Source: an uncultured Lachnospiraceae bacterium (GTDB lineage: Bacteria > Bacillota > Clostridia > Lachnospirales > Lachnospiraceae). Taken from it: a stretch of DNA of 36,866 nucleotides. Within the stretch, counting starts at the first letter, position 1; each line of letters begins with the position of its first letter. The notes below the pieces were generated by a model. It was not told where the DNA came from. It was given only the letters and a program-made list of their open reading frames with translations, and did not search any database. The stretch covers positions 1 through 36,866 of the forward strand of contig CAJULA010000030.1 in NCBI GenBank assembly GCA_910587155.1, given 5' to 3'. The translations under genes and the position numbers were made by a program. Of the stretch, positions 15,893 to 24,746 are shown piece after piece.

Positions 15893-15920
15893 AGTATAAC
15901 ACAATTTTCTGACATGTCAA
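15893..15920 (-). promoter_or_regulatory. strong sigma-A promoter of the metal/corrinoid operon
   Basis: On the minus strand a perfect -35 TTGACA (15915-15920) and a -10 TATACT (15893-15898) are separated by 16 bases. With the operator immediately downstream, it should be silent until metal releases the repressor. Confidence 0.85.
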
Positions 15921-15929
15921 CAGAAAATT

Positions 15930-15951
15930 ATGATATACAGGAGTATCATGA
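15930..15951 (-). terminator. weak candidate terminator after the PhoR-like kinase
   Basis: On the minus strand ATGATA and TATCAT form a 6-bp stem around an 8-base loop, followed by AATTTTCT. It overlaps the end of the kinase gene and leads into the next promoter. The stem is short and the T run poor, so termination would be incomplete. Confidence 0.35.
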
Positions 15952-17604
15952 TACTGGGAATGTCACTGTCATAACAGTTCCTTCTCCCACCCTGCTTTTC
16001 ATTTCTATTTTGGCATCATGGATCTGAGCGGCATGTTTTACAATGGAAAGGCCAAGACCGGTTCCGCCTGCCGCTTTGGAACGGCTTTTATCTGCCCGGT
16101 AAAAACGTTCAAAAATACGTTCCTGATGTTCAGGGGCAATCCCCATGCCGTTATCCGCAACCGTCAGAATAACCCCGGAATCTTTCTTTTGTATATCCAC
16201 GGAAATCCTGCCGTTTTCCTGATTATACTTGACTGCATTGTCGCAGAGGTTATAAATCAGGCTGTACAAAAGCCTGGGTATCCCATTTATTATGGCGCAG
16301 TGCCCGGTCAGTTTTACTGCGACGCCGGCCGCAGCCGCCTGGGTCTCCAGGCTCTGCAATGCCATTTCCGCCAGTCTGTAAAGATCAGTTGGTTCACACT
16401 GCATATCCCTTATGCCCTCATCAAGACGGGAAAGGCTGATGATATCCTCCACAAGCCGGATCATACGCTGTGCTTCGTCATAAATCTTTCCGGCAAACGG
16501 CGCGCGGTCGGTTTCTCTCACCATATCGTTTTTGAGAAGTTCCGCATAGCCGGAGATGGAATGAAGGGGCGTTTTCAGTTCATGAGAAACGTTGGCCGTA
16601 AATTCACGACGCATCTGCTCCGCCTTCTGTCTCTCAGTCACATGAAAAAAGAACAGCGCTGCTCCTCTGAGCACATGACCGGAAGTGATCGGACTGGCAG
16701 CAACCTGATAGCATTCGCCCTGCAGACTGATCATCTGTTCTTCCGCTCTGCCCTGCAGGGCGTCTGAAACAATTTTCTGCAGGGCAGGTTCACCACATAC
16801 AGATAGTATATCAGCGCCGACACCGGCTGCCCCTGCATCCAACAGTCTTTCCGCTGCAGCATTGATACTGATGATTTTCCCTTTTTGATTGAAAAGAATC
16901 ATCCCTTCGTTCATACTGCCAATAATGGTATGAAGTTCATTTTCTCTCTGAAGCAGCTCGGCCTTTTGCTCCCGCAGCTGTTTCTGCTGGCTGTCAATGC
17001 GTATGAGGAAGGGCAGCAGCTCCTCATATCCCTTGTTCGACAGCGGATGATCCAGATTGATCTCGTTCAGCGGTTTCACAATCTTCCGGGCGACTGAAAC
17101 AGCCAGAGAGATGGAAAGAATCAGGGTGAGAATAAACAGGATGCAGACAGGCCGTATCATACCCAAAAGGAGAGGCAGAACAGATTTCTGAGACATGGAA
17201 AGGCGCAGGATACTGCCGTCCGCAAGCTTCCTGGCACAATAAAAAGAACGTTCCATCAAAGTGTCTGAATACCTTCTGCTTTCCCCATAACCTTCTGCAA
17301 GGGCCTTCTGTACCTCTTCTCTCTCCAGATGATTTTCCATTGCGCCACGGTCAGATTCGCTGTCATATAGAATATTGCCGTCCGGATCAATCCACGTAAT
17401 GCGATACCCTATTACTTCAAGGTTATGAAAATACACAATCCCCTCATTCGTAACCCCTTGCGCGGCGAGGCCGGTCTGAATTCTGAGCTGTGCCTGCCCT
17501 GCATCGGAAAAATAATGATACAATACGCCCATAATCAGCATCATGGAAGAAAGAAACACTACCAGAGAGACAAAGCAGATAGAACGAAAAATGCGTTTTG
17601 TCAT
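15946..17604 (-). CDS. PhoR-like sensor histidine kinase
   Basis: A 552-residue kinase. Two membrane helices (about residues 8-30 and 148-170) enclose an extracytoplasmic sensor of about 115 residues. A PAS domain follows (about 225-325, MNEGMILFNQKGKIISINAAAERLL), then HisKA with H341 in NVSHELKTPLHSI, and a HATPase domain with LCDNAVKYNQENG, VADNGMGIAPEHQERIFERF and GTGLGLSIVKH. This is the layout of PhoR/WalK-type enzymes. The ATG overlaps the stop of the response regulator (ATGA), which fixes the start. No phosphate transport genes are nearby, so the signal is unknown. Confidence 0.9.
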   Translation of the reverse strand: MTKRIFRSICFVSLVVFLSSMMLIMGVLYHYFSDAGQAQLRIQTGLAAQGVTNEGIVYFHNLEVIGYRITWIDPDGNILYDSESDRGAMENHLEREEVQKALAEGYGESRRYSDTLMERSFYCARKLADGSILRLSMSQKSVLPLLLGMIRPVCILFILTLILSISLAVSVARKIVKPLNEINLDHPLSNKGYEELLPFLIRIDSQQKQLREQKAELLQRENELHTIIGSMNEGMILFNQKGKIISINAAAERLLDAGAAGVGADILSVCGEPALQKIVSDALQGRAEEQMISLQGECYQVAASPITSGHVLRGAALFFFHVTERQKAEQMRREFTANVSHELKTPLHSISGYAELLKNDMVRETDRAPFAGKIYDEAQRMIRLVEDIISLSRLDEGIRDMQCEPTDLYRLAEMALQSLETQAAAAGVAVKLTGHCAIINGIPRLLYSLIYNLCDNAVKYNQENGRISVDIQKKDSGVILTVADNGMGIAPEHQERIFERFYRADKSRSKAAGGTGLGLSIVKHAAQIHDAKIEMKSRVGEGTVMTVTFPVS

Positions 17605-18275
17605 ATGCCACTCCCCATGCGATAGCCAATTCCCCGCACTGTTTCGAGATAAGCCGCACATTCCCCCAGCTTCATCCGCAGCGTTCTGATATGCACATCC
17701 ACCGTCCTGGTTTCTCCCATAAATTCCACGCCCCATATCATCGAAAGAAGCTGGTCACGTGTAAATACCCGCCCGGGATTCTCCATAAAAACAGCAAGCA
17801 GTTTATATTCCTTCAACGTCAGCTGCACACGTCCCTGATTTACAGATACGGTACAGGTTTCCGGATTCAGTTCCAGCTTACCCATTTTCAGAAGCTTCCC
17901 GCTTCTCCGGGGATTGGCACGACGCAGTACCGCCCGAATACGGGAAATCATCTCCATCATGCCAAACGGCTTTGCAAGATAATCGTCAGCCCCCAGATCA
18001 AGTCCTGTCACTTTATCATACTCCGTCCCTTTGGCGGTCGCCATAATGACAGGGATTTCTTTTGTGGCCGGCTGCAGCCGCAGCTTTTTGAGTATGGAAA
18101 TCCCGTCTTCACCGGGAAGCATAATATCAAGCAGGATCAGACAGGGCTTTTCCGCCTGCAATGCAGCAAAAAGGCCATTGCCATCCGTAAACCCCTTCGC
18201 CTCCCATCCGGCAACATGCAGTGTATAAATCATCAAATCGCGGATTTCCCCATCATCCTCGACACAAAATATCAT
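17601..18275 (-). CDS. OmpR/PhoB-family response regulator
   Basis: A 224-residue regulator with receiver domain (acidic pair D7-D8, phospho-acceptor D50 in LILLDIMLPGEDG, K102 in YLAKPFG) and a winged-helix output domain (VQLTLKEYKLLAVFMENPGRVFTRDQLLSMIWG, then TRTVDVHIRTLRMKL and VRGIGYRM). I start at the ATG whose product begins MIFCVEDD, preceded by GGGAGG and CAGGG. An ATG seven codons upstream is possible. It is coupled to the kinase gene by a 4-base overlap. A promoter-like pair lies at 18322-18349. Confidence 0.92.
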   Translation of the reverse strand: MIFCVEDDGEIRDLMIYTLHVAGWEAKGFTDGNGLFAALQAEKPCLILLDIMLPGEDGISILKKLRLQPATKEIPVIMATAKGTEYDKVTGLDLGADDYLAKPFGMMEMISRIRAVLRRANPRRSGKLLKMGKLELNPETCTVSVNQGRVQLTLKEYKLLAVFMENPGRVFTRDQLLSMIWGVEFMGETRTVDVHIRTLRMKLGECAAYLETVRGIGYRMGSGI

Positions 18276-18321
18276 ATCCCTGTTTTCCTCCCTCATAAGC
18301 ATCCACACAATGGAACATACA

Positions 18322-18349
18322 ATCATATTTCCATTCCACCGCAGTACAA
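18322..18349 (-). promoter_or_regulatory. candidate promoter of the PhoB/PhoR-like pair
   Basis: On the minus strand TTGTAC (18344-18349) and TATGAT (18322-18327) are 16 bases apart, 47 bases upstream of the response-regulator start and just downstream of a terminator. This fits a separate transcription unit. Confidence 0.5.
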
Positions 18350-18351
18350 TC

Positions 18352-18393
18352 AAAAAAACGCCTGCTCCGGACTCCATCCGGAAAGCAGACGTT
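18352..18393 (-). terminator. intrinsic terminator after the small-protein pair
   Basis: On the minus strand AACGTCTGCTTTCCGGA pairs with TCCGGAGCAGGCGTT around a 5-base loop with a two-base bulge, and is followed by seven T. The stop codon of the preceding gene lies within the stem. Confidence 0.85.
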
Positions 18394-18739
18394 ATGGTAT
18401 CAGTATCTTTACATCCTGCATTTCACCGACAAGCTCTTTCGCCTGTTCAATCACTGTGTCATGGATACAGATAATAAATATAATCTTCTCTTTTGTCTCG
18501 GAATCAAACATCCGTTTAAAAAATGTCTGCTCCTGCCATTTGACATAATAAGAGATCCGATGCTTCAGGAGTATTTTTTCCACTTCTTCCTTCGCCTTCA
18601 GATTATAAACCTTGCAGAATTCCACCTCATTATCCACTCTTACCCGGGACAATTCATTGGATTCCGGACCTCTCACACTGTCTGAAAACTGATTGGCATT
18701 GCGGTTTCCCCGTGTTCCCAGATGCTTCACCGTTATCAT
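18392..18739 (-). CDS. 115-residue protein of unknown function
   Basis: I do not recognise the family with certainty. The first 30 residues are polar and probably flexible. The rest looks like a compact alpha/beta domain (VEFCKVYNLKAKEEVEKILLKHRISYYVKW, then EKIIFIICIHDTVIEQAKELV), reminiscent of small regulatory ferredoxin-like folds such as DUF2007. There is no membrane segment. It overlaps the upstream small gene by 4 bases (ATGA) and is followed by a strong terminator, so the two form a two-gene operon and probably work together. Confidence 0.7.
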   Translation of the reverse strand: MITVKHLGTRGNRNANQFSDSVRGPESNELSRVRVDNEVEFCKVYNLKAKEEVEKILLKHRISYYVKWQEQTFFKRMFDSETKEKIIFIICIHDTVIEQAKELVGEMQDVKILIP

Positions 18740-19122
18740 GCCCCCAACATTGCCATACCCATGATGCCCTGTTCACCGCTTTGGGCCTGCTGCAGTCCCT
18801 GCACATCCTGCGTCATCGCCTGTGTACTCTGGCGGTTCTGATCATCATTTTGTATCTTCTGCTCATCCGCGTTCCCGGAAACAGGCTGCTGCCTCATAAT
18901 CCGGGCCGCACGCATCCTGCTCATCGCCATCTGGGATGCCACGATACCCGCAAAGTCCTTACTGGTCCCCGGACGCAGCGGATTGGTATTCTCTCCGGAA
19001 CTGGTATATCCGGTCTTACCGCTCAGCGCATCATTCGGTATCGCTTCCACCCTTCCCAGGCTCTTCGCGCTGACACGGTTTGTATTATAAACATAGGTTG
19101 GATAAATGCCGTTAATCCTCAT
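18736..19122 (-). CDS. 128-residue conserved-style small protein, unknown function
   Basis: The ATG at 19122 follows AAAGGAGAACG, which fixes the start; a longer frame would read through an inverted repeat. The protein has a patterned N-terminus (MRINGIYPTYVYNTNRVSAKSL), a middle segment NPLRPGTSKDFAGIVASQMAMSRMRAARIM, then a Gln-rich, probably disordered tail ending in MGMAMLGA. From memory, proteins of this outline recur in Lachnospiraceae with no assigned role. There is no signal peptide and no membrane helix. It is coupled to the next small gene by a 4-base overlap. Confidence 0.72.
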   Translation of the reverse strand: MRINGIYPTYVYNTNRVSAKSLGRVEAIPNDALSGKTGYTSSGENTNPLRPGTSKDFAGIVASQMAMSRMRAARIMRQQPVSGNADEQKIQNDDQNRQSTQAMTQDVQGLQQAQSGEQGIMGMAMLGA

Positions 19123-19147
19123 ATTTCGTTCTCCTTTGGTTCCCTTT

Positions 19148-19200
19148 CCGTGTGCGAACGCAAATCCGTCTGCAAGCAGCCGGTTTGCTTTCGCGCACGG
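19148..19200. repeat. long imperfect inverted repeat
   Basis: Arms 19148-19168 and 19180-19200 (outer ends CCGTG and CACGG) pair over about 20 positions with three or four mismatches, around an 11-base loop. It fills the gap between the VanZ-like gene and the small-protein operon. No T run follows on either strand, so it is not a standard terminator. It may be an RNA leader structure or a small palindromic repeat element. Confidence 0.6.
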
Positions 19201-19209
19201 GCGCACTGC

Positions 19210-19689
19210 TCATTGCTTATGAACATCATACCACTTTATTTTGGAGACTGCAATCATAAAAATAATTCCTGTTGCCGCGCCCAGGCAGTTGAGGAGGATG
19301 TCGTCTACGTCGAACTGGCCAAAAGCGCTGAAGAGTTGGAAAAGTTCGATTCCCAGTACAAATAAAAATGTCGCGGGAAGGAAAAGCCAGCGGTTTCTCC
19401 TGCCGGGAAATGCCAGCGGATACAGCATGCCGTAAGGGACAAAAATCAGTATATTGCCGAACAGGTTTTCGAAGCTGTTCAGGCGGTCGTAATAGCGAAT
19501 GTACATGCGGATCGTTTTAAACAGTGTGAAATTGGCAGTGTCCAGTCCTTCCCATACCACATCTTTCTGCCAGGTATCCATAATATCACGCAGTACATCA
19601 TAGGGATATTTAAATATAATCAGTCTTATGATAATCAATACGTACAGAAAAAATACCCATTTCCATTTACCACTTTCCTTTATTTTCAT
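19210..19689 (-). CDS. VanZ-like membrane protein
   Basis: A 159-residue protein with four to five membrane helices. The family signature is visible in FENLFGNILIFVPYGMLYPL and, near the end, FDVDDILLNCLGAATG. VanZ-like proteins are widespread in Firmicutes; the founding member gives low-level teicoplanin resistance, but most have no known function. I start at the ATG at 19689, preceded by AGGAGC, which overlaps the truA end by 23 bases. A GTP-like or longer start upstream is less likely. Confidence 0.82.
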   Translation of the reverse strand: MKIKESGKWKWVFFLYVLIIIRLIIFKYPYDVLRDIMDTWQKDVVWEGLDTANFTLFKTIRMYIRYYDRLNSFENLFGNILIFVPYGMLYPLAFPGRRNRWLFLPATFLFVLGIELFQLFSAFGQFDVDDILLNCLGAATGIIFMIAVSKIKWYDVHKQ

Positions 19690-20446
19690 AGAAGCTCCTA
19701 TCATTGTACCCGACTTCCACAAGTGTAAGTCCTTTTGCGGGAACGAGCGCTCCTGCGTGCTCCCGCCTTCCTCTGTCCATGATAGTCTGCATATCTTCCG
19801 GCCTTCTCTCCCCCGTGCCTGTCTCCAAAAGCGTGCCGGTTATAATCCTGACCATATGATACAGAAACCCGTCACCCTCATAAATAAACCGTATTTCCTC
19901 CCCTGTTTTTTCTATATCTATCCTCTTAATCGTGCGCACTGTCGATTTCCTTGATTTCCTGGCGGATGTAAAAGCCCGGAAATCATGGGTACCGATCAGG
20001 TGTGCTGCCGCCTGTCTCATCGCCTGCACATCCAGCGGCTGCGGAAACACATACACATATCTTCTGTCAAATATATGCGGAATATCCGTATTTAAAACGC
20101 GGTACAGATAGGTTTTGCCCACTGCATTGAGTCTGCTGTGGAAACGCGCCGGCACTTCCTCCACGGAAATCACGGCGATGTCCTCCGGCAGGTATCGGTT
20201 CATATATTCCAGTATTGCCCCACACGAGCAGTCCGTATCCAGGTGAAAACTGGCACACTGTCCCAGCGCGTGGACACCGGCATCCGTCCTGCCTGAACCA
20301 TTGACCTGCACTTTTGTGCCCGTCATTTTGGCCAGCAGTCTTTCCAGTCTTCCCTGTATGGTATTATCGGTGCTTTCCTGCTTCTGCCAGCCCTGATAAC
20401 GCATCCCTTCGTATTGCAGTATGATTTTAAAATTGCGCTCCGCCAC
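19667..20446 (-). CDS. truA: tRNA pseudouridine(38-40) synthase
   Basis: A 259-residue TruA enzyme, normal length. It isomerises uridine to pseudouridine at positions 38-40 of the anticodon arm of many tRNAs. The catalytic aspartate is D55 in GSGRTDAGVHALGQ, and the family segments FHSRLNAVGKTYLYRV, HDFRAFTSA and GDGFLYHMVRIITG are present. It starts directly after the YtvI-like gene (stop and start nearly touching), as part of the lon-engB operon. Nothing looks abnormal. Confidence 0.95.
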   Translation of the reverse strand: MAERNFKIILQYEGMRYQGWQKQESTDNTIQGRLERLLAKMTGTKVQVNGSGRTDAGVHALGQCASFHLDTDCSCGAILEYMNRYLPEDIAVISVEEVPARFHSRLNAVGKTYLYRVLNTDIPHIFDRRYVYVFPQPLDVQAMRQAAAHLIGTHDFRAFTSARKSRKSTVRTIKRIDIEKTGEEIRFIYEGDGFLYHMVRIITGTLLETGTGERRPEDMQTIMDRGRREHAGALVPAKGLTLVEVGYNDRSFYENKGKW

Positions 20447-21616
20447 TTATCCTCTTTCCTCTTCCTTCAGTACCTCTTTGTCTTCTTCATCAAATCTGCG
20501 GAAACGATTCAGCCCTGCAGCCAGTATCCGGATACTCATCTTTACCGTATCAAAAATTCCGGCCTGATTCATATTGATGAGAATGATCCCGATGGGAATA
20601 GCCAGTATCATCCCCACCACACTGGCACATTTATAACCGATATAGAGCAGGATCAATGTCGGCAGCGGCTCAATCCCCACGGAATCACCCACGATCTTTG
20701 GCTGGATGATCTGTCTGACAAGCTGGCCCACACCCCAGATAACGAGCAGCCAGAGTGCCATTTCATAATCCGCGCTCAGTATCTTGATTACTGCCCAGGG
20801 CACCATCACGGCACCGGTTCCGAAAAAGGGCAGGAAATCCAGAACCGCGATCAGAAAAGCCACCAGCGGCGCATAGGGAATCCGCAGCAGAAAAAATCCC
20901 GCCAGCAAAAGCACAAAGATCCACAGCTCTATTTTAAGCTGCGCCTTAAAATAACCGCCCACCGCATTCTTCAGACTGCCGAATACAAGCCGCCATTTGT
21001 CCCGGATCCCGGCCGGGATACACCGCTGCCAGAACTGCCCTATGCTCTCCTTTTCCGCGATAAAAAAATATGCGGAAAGGATACACATAATCACATTGAT
21101 CACCATACCCGGGATATTTTTGGCAAAATTCCCTACCGCACTGACCGTAGGCGTGCCAATGGTGCTGACCAGTTCCGCGAGATAAACATCCATCTCCTGC
21201 CCGATCTTCACAATATTCTGCCTCAGATCCTGCGGCAGCCCGTTATAAATCACACTGAGATTTTCTCCGATCTCCCGGAAATCGGCCTCCAGATTCTGCC
21301 ACAGATCCGGCAGCATCTCCACAAAGCCGATCCCGGCGGAAATCAGCCTCGATACCAGCAGATACCCGCACAAGATCACCAGTGCAATCACCGTCGTAAT
21401 CACAACGGCCGACCCGGCTTTCCGCCTGATGCGGAATTTCTCCTCAAAAAAGCGCACCGGCGGATTGGCAATCGCCGCGATCACCCAGCCGATCAGAAAC
21501 GGCAGGAAGAATACAAGTACCTTCGGCACCACAAAAATACAAAGCAGTAAGAATATAGCAGCCAGTGCAAGATTTAAGAATACCTTGCAGTAACGTTTCC
21601 AAGACCGTCTCATCAC
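20447..21616 (-). CDS. AI-2E/YtvI-family membrane protein
   Basis: A 389-residue membrane protein of the AI-2E transporter superfamily, nearest in type to the sporulation protein YtvI of Clostridia and Bacilli. About eight membrane segments are visible, starting with AAIFLLLCIFVVPKVLVFFLPFLIGWVIAAIANP. The family signature PFFGTGAVMVPWA lies near residue 270, with VIWGVGQLVRQIIQPKIVGDSVGI after it. It ends in a charged cytoplasmic tail (FRRFDEEDKEVLKEEERG). The gene is packed between engB and truA with no gap. Its transported compound, if any, is unknown; members act as exporters or ion antiporters. Confidence 0.85.
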   Translation of the reverse strand: MMRRSWKRYCKVFLNLALAAIFLLLCIFVVPKVLVFFLPFLIGWVIAAIANPPVRFFEEKFRIRRKAGSAVVITTVIALVILCGYLLVSRLISAGIGFVEMLPDLWQNLEADFREIGENLSVIYNGLPQDLRQNIVKIGQEMDVYLAELVSTIGTPTVSAVGNFAKNIPGMVINVIMCILSAYFFIAEKESIGQFWQRCIPAGIRDKWRLVFGSLKNAVGGYFKAQLKIELWIFVLLLAGFFLLRIPYAPLVAFLIAVLDFLPFFGTGAVMVPWAVIKILSADYEMALWLLVIWGVGQLVRQIIQPKIVGDSVGIEPLPTLILLYIGYKCASVVGMILAIPIGIILINMNQAGIFDTVKMSIRILAAGLNRFRRFDEEDKEVLKEEERG

Positions 21617-22231
21617 TCACGCCTCCTGTCCGGTCCGCGGCAGCGCTCCTTTAAGACAACCGTCCAGCAGCTCCCAGATCTCTTCCCGCCCCTGCCTGGT
21701 CTGGGCAGAAAAAGGTATTATGATCGTATCCTGGGGCGCTCCCAACCCAAGCCGTATCTCTTTCACCTGCTTTTGTATCTGGCTTCTTTTGATCTTATCC
21801 AGCTTGGTGGCGATAATGACCGGTCTGTAGTTCTGCCCCATAATCCATTCATACATAATCCGGTCATTGGCCGATGGGGCATGACGGATATCCACCAGCA
21901 GAAAGACAAGTTTCAGCATACGGGATTTGTGCAGATAGCGTTCTATCATCTTTCCCCACTGTGCTTTGATTTCCTCCGGCGCTTTTGCATACCCATATCC
22001 CGGCAGATCTACAAAATACATTTCCTCATTAATATTATAAAAGTTGATGGTCTGGGTCTTGCCGGGCTGGGCGCTGGTACGCGCCAGTGACTTGCGGTTC
22101 ATCAGCGCATTGATCAGCGACGATTTTCCCACATTGCTCTTGCCCGCAAATGCCGCCTCCGGTTTTGTATTTTCCGGCAGCCTGCTGGTAATCCCGCACA
22201 CCGTTTCCAGACTGACCTGTCTGATTACCAT
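21617..22231 (-). CDS. engB: ribosome-biogenesis GTPase YihA/YsxC
   Basis: A 204-residue EngB GTPase, needed for assembly of the large ribosomal subunit. G motifs are clear: G1 GKSNVGKS at residues 30-37, G3 DLPGYGYAKAP, G4 TKLDK, and a G5-like FSAQ. It starts 1 base after the lon stop, reproducing the lon-ysxC adjacency known from Bacillus subtilis. Length and motifs are complete. Confidence 0.95.
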   Translation of the reverse strand: MVIRQVSLETVCGITSRLPENTKPEAAFAGKSNVGKSSLINALMNRKSLARTSAQPGKTQTINFYNINEEMYFVDLPGYGYAKAPEEIKAQWGKMIERYLHKSRMLKLVFLLVDIRHAPSANDRIMYEWIMGQNYRPVIIATKLDKIKRSQIQKQVKEIRLGLGAPQDTIIIPFSAQTRQGREEIWELLDGCLKGALPRTGQEA

Positions 22232-22232
22232 A

Positions 22233-24614
22233 TCAGCCCTCCTCCCCGGCGTCCTTTTTTTCCTTTTTTGTACCGGTAGCCGTCACACGCTTCCTGGCCA
22301 GCGCATGCTCAAGCACTTCCTCCATATGCTTTACATAGACGATTTCCAGTCCGGATTTGATCTCTCTGGAAATCTCCTGCACATCCTTTTCATTTTCGGC
22401 CGGCACCAGCACCTTTTTAATCCCCGCAGTTTTGGCCGCCAGTATCTTTTCCTTGAGACCGCCAATCGGCAGTACCCTTCCCCGCAGCGTCACTTCGCCC
22501 GTCATGGCTACCGAAGCATATACCGGCCGGCCGGTCAGCGCGGAAAATACCGCCGTCGCCATCGTAATGCCGGCACTGGGGCCGTCTTTGGGCACCGCCC
22601 CTTCGGGAATATGGATATGAAAATCGTTTTTCTTAAAAGTATCCGCTGCAATTTTATGCTCCCTGGCAATGGAGCGGATAAAACTGATGCCGGTGAGCGC
22701 CGATTCTTTCATCACATCGCCCATCTGGCCCGTCAGATCAATCTCACCCTTGCCGGGCATGATATTAACCTCGATCTCCAGGGTATCGCCTCCCACACTG
22801 GTCCAGGCCAGCCCTCTGACAATGCCTACTTCATCCTTTTCCCCGATCTTATCGGGGGAATATTTCTCTTTGCCCAGAAACCGTTCCAGATTCTGCTTCG
22901 TCACACGTATGGTCTTTTCTTTGCCTGACTGCAGAATCTCCCTGGCCGCCTTTCTGCAGATCTGTCCGATCTTACGCTCCAGCTCCCGCACACCGGCTTC
23001 TCTCGTATAGCTCTGTATCATCAGATGCAGCGCATTGTCCGTAATATCAAGCTGCCGTTCGCTCAACCCGTTCTTTTCCAGCTGCTTTTCCAGCAGATGT
23101 TCTTTCGCAATATGAAATTTTTCATTGGCCGTATAGCTGGTCACTTCGATCAGTTCCATACGGTCCAGAAGCGGCCTGGGAATATCGGATACCGAATTGG
23201 CTGTCGCCAGAAAGAGTACTTCCGAAAGGTCCAGCGGTATTTCCACATAGTGGTCACGGAATTTGCTGTTCTGCTCGCCGTCCAGCACTTCCAGCAGCGC
23301 GGAAGCCGTGTCACCCCGCCTGTCATTGCCCGCTTTGTCGATTTCATCGAGCAGCATCAGAGGATTCTTCACCCCCGCCTGCCGCAGCCCTGCGGCAATC
23401 CGTCCCGGCATTGCGCCTACATAGGTACGCCGGTGCCCTCTGATCTCCGCCTCATCCCGGACACCGCCCAGACAGATACGGATATATTTCTTGTTCAGCG
23501 CGCGGGCCACACTTCTGGCAATCGACGTCTTACCGGTTCCGGGAGGCCCTACCAGACACAGAATCGGGCTGTCTCCCCGTCTGGTCAGGCTTCTGACCGC
23601 CAGAAATTCCAGGATCCGCTCTTTTACTTTCTCAAGGCCATAGTGGTCCTCTTCCAGAATCTCCTCTGCCCTTGTGATGTCCGTGTTATCCCGGGATGCC
23701 TTATCCCAGGGAAGCTCCAGCAGCGTCTCGATGTAGCCCCGCTGTACCGCACTCTCCGAGCTGCTGGCGGCGATATTCTGAAACCGGCCGATCTCTTTTC
23801 CGATCTTTTCCTTTACCTCTTTGGACGCTTTCAGCTTCTTCAAATCTTCCAGAAACTGCTCCGCGTCGGACAGGGTATTCTCCTCCCCCAGTTCTTCCCT
23901 GATAAAATGAAGCTGCTCACGCAGCAGATATTCCTTTTGATTGTGTTCCACCCTGGAACGAATCTTTTCGGACAGATCCACCCGCACCCGCGCTACTTCC
24001 ACCTCATTGAGCAGAATCTGACAAAGAAGCGTAAAGCGCTCCCGCAGATCCAGTTCACCGAGAACCGACTGTTTATTCTCATAATGCAGCGGAATATTAC
24101 TGGTAATCTCATCAATCAGATATTCGAGCGACGCAGCTTCCTGTACTCTGGGCGTCAGGTTCTTCCCCACCTTGGGATAGAATTGGCAATATCTTTCAAA
24201 AATGGAGCGCAGCTCACGCAGCCCTGCTTCCTCCTCATATTCCGAAAGTTTTTCTCCCCGGGGCGCTTCTTCAATCCGTGCCAGCAGGTATTCGCTCACT
24301 TCTTCCGAAAAGGACAAAAGCTTTGCCCGGACTCTGCCTTCTGCCAGTACTCTGATAATGTCATTCGGCAGTCGGGTAATCTGCCTGATATTAACCACCG
24401 TGCCCACTTCATACAAATCCTTACATTCCGGCTCTTCAGTTCCCGGATCCTTTTGTGTCACCACCAGCAGCCTCTGGTCCGTGTTCATGGCCTGTTCCAC
24501 TGCCTGTATCGACCGCTTTCTGCTCAGGTCAAAATGTATGATCATATCCGGCAGGATCGTCATACCCCGAAGGGCAACTGCCGGAATCTCATATCCGTTT
24601 TCTTCTATATTCAT
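22233..24614 (-). CDS. lon: ATP-dependent protease Lon
   Basis: A 793-residue LonA-type protease: N-terminal substrate-binding domain (about 1-200), coiled helix region, AAA+ module with Walker A GPPGTGKT (356-363) and Walker B LMLLDEIDK, and C-terminal serine-lysine protease domain with S680 in KDGPSAGITMA and K723 in GGLKEK, spaced 43 residues as in E. coli Lon. It degrades misfolded and regulatory proteins. AAGGAG precedes the ATG. A hairpin terminator separates it from clpX, so it may have its own promoter in the 130-base gap, though I see no clear one. Confidence 0.96.
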   Translation of the reverse strand: MNIEENGYEIPAVALRGMTILPDMIIHFDLSRKRSIQAVEQAMNTDQRLLVVTQKDPGTEEPECKDLYEVGTVVNIRQITRLPNDIIRVLAEGRVRAKLLSFSEEVSEYLLARIEEAPRGEKLSEYEEEAGLRELRSIFERYCQFYPKVGKNLTPRVQEAASLEYLIDEITSNIPLHYENKQSVLGELDLRERFTLLCQILLNEVEVARVRVDLSEKIRSRVEHNQKEYLLREQLHFIREELGEENTLSDAEQFLEDLKKLKASKEVKEKIGKEIGRFQNIAASSSESAVQRGYIETLLELPWDKASRDNTDITRAEEILEEDHYGLEKVKERILEFLAVRSLTRRGDSPILCLVGPPGTGKTSIARSVARALNKKYIRICLGGVRDEAEIRGHRRTYVGAMPGRIAAGLRQAGVKNPLMLLDEIDKAGNDRRGDTASALLEVLDGEQNSKFRDHYVEIPLDLSEVLFLATANSVSDIPRPLLDRMELIEVTSYTANEKFHIAKEHLLEKQLEKNGLSERQLDITDNALHLMIQSYTREAGVRELERKIGQICRKAAREILQSGKEKTIRVTKQNLERFLGKEKYSPDKIGEKDEVGIVRGLAWTSVGGDTLEIEVNIMPGKGEIDLTGQMGDVMKESALTGISFIRSIAREHKIAADTFKKNDFHIHIPEGAVPKDGPSAGITMATAVFSALTGRPVYASVAMTGEVTLRGRVLPIGGLKEKILAAKTAGIKKVLVPAENEKDVQEISREIKSGLEIVYVKHMEEVLEHALARKRVTATGTKKEKKDAGEEG

Positions 24615-24706
24615 TCGTACTCCTTTTTGGCAACAGTTCCCTTGATCTGTTCTGTCACTTTCTTACCAACGCTGCCGATCGCGAACTTATGATCTGCAGG
24701 AGACAT

Positions 24707-24735
24707 AAAGCGCCGCTAATTCTTAGCGGCGCTTC
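24707..24735 (-). terminator. terminator between clpX and lon
   Basis: A perfect 12-bp stem (AAGCGCCGCTAA with TTAGCGGCGCTT) around a 3-base loop lies 12 bases after the clpX stop. Only a short T-rich tail follows on the minus strand, so it may be partial. Confidence 0.75.
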
Positions 24736-24746
24736 CTCCTGCGGTA

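Noticed and set aside
23025..24692. 555-codon open frame antisense to lon
   Set aside because: It lies wholly inside lon, which has complete motifs; composition is that of a shadow frame.
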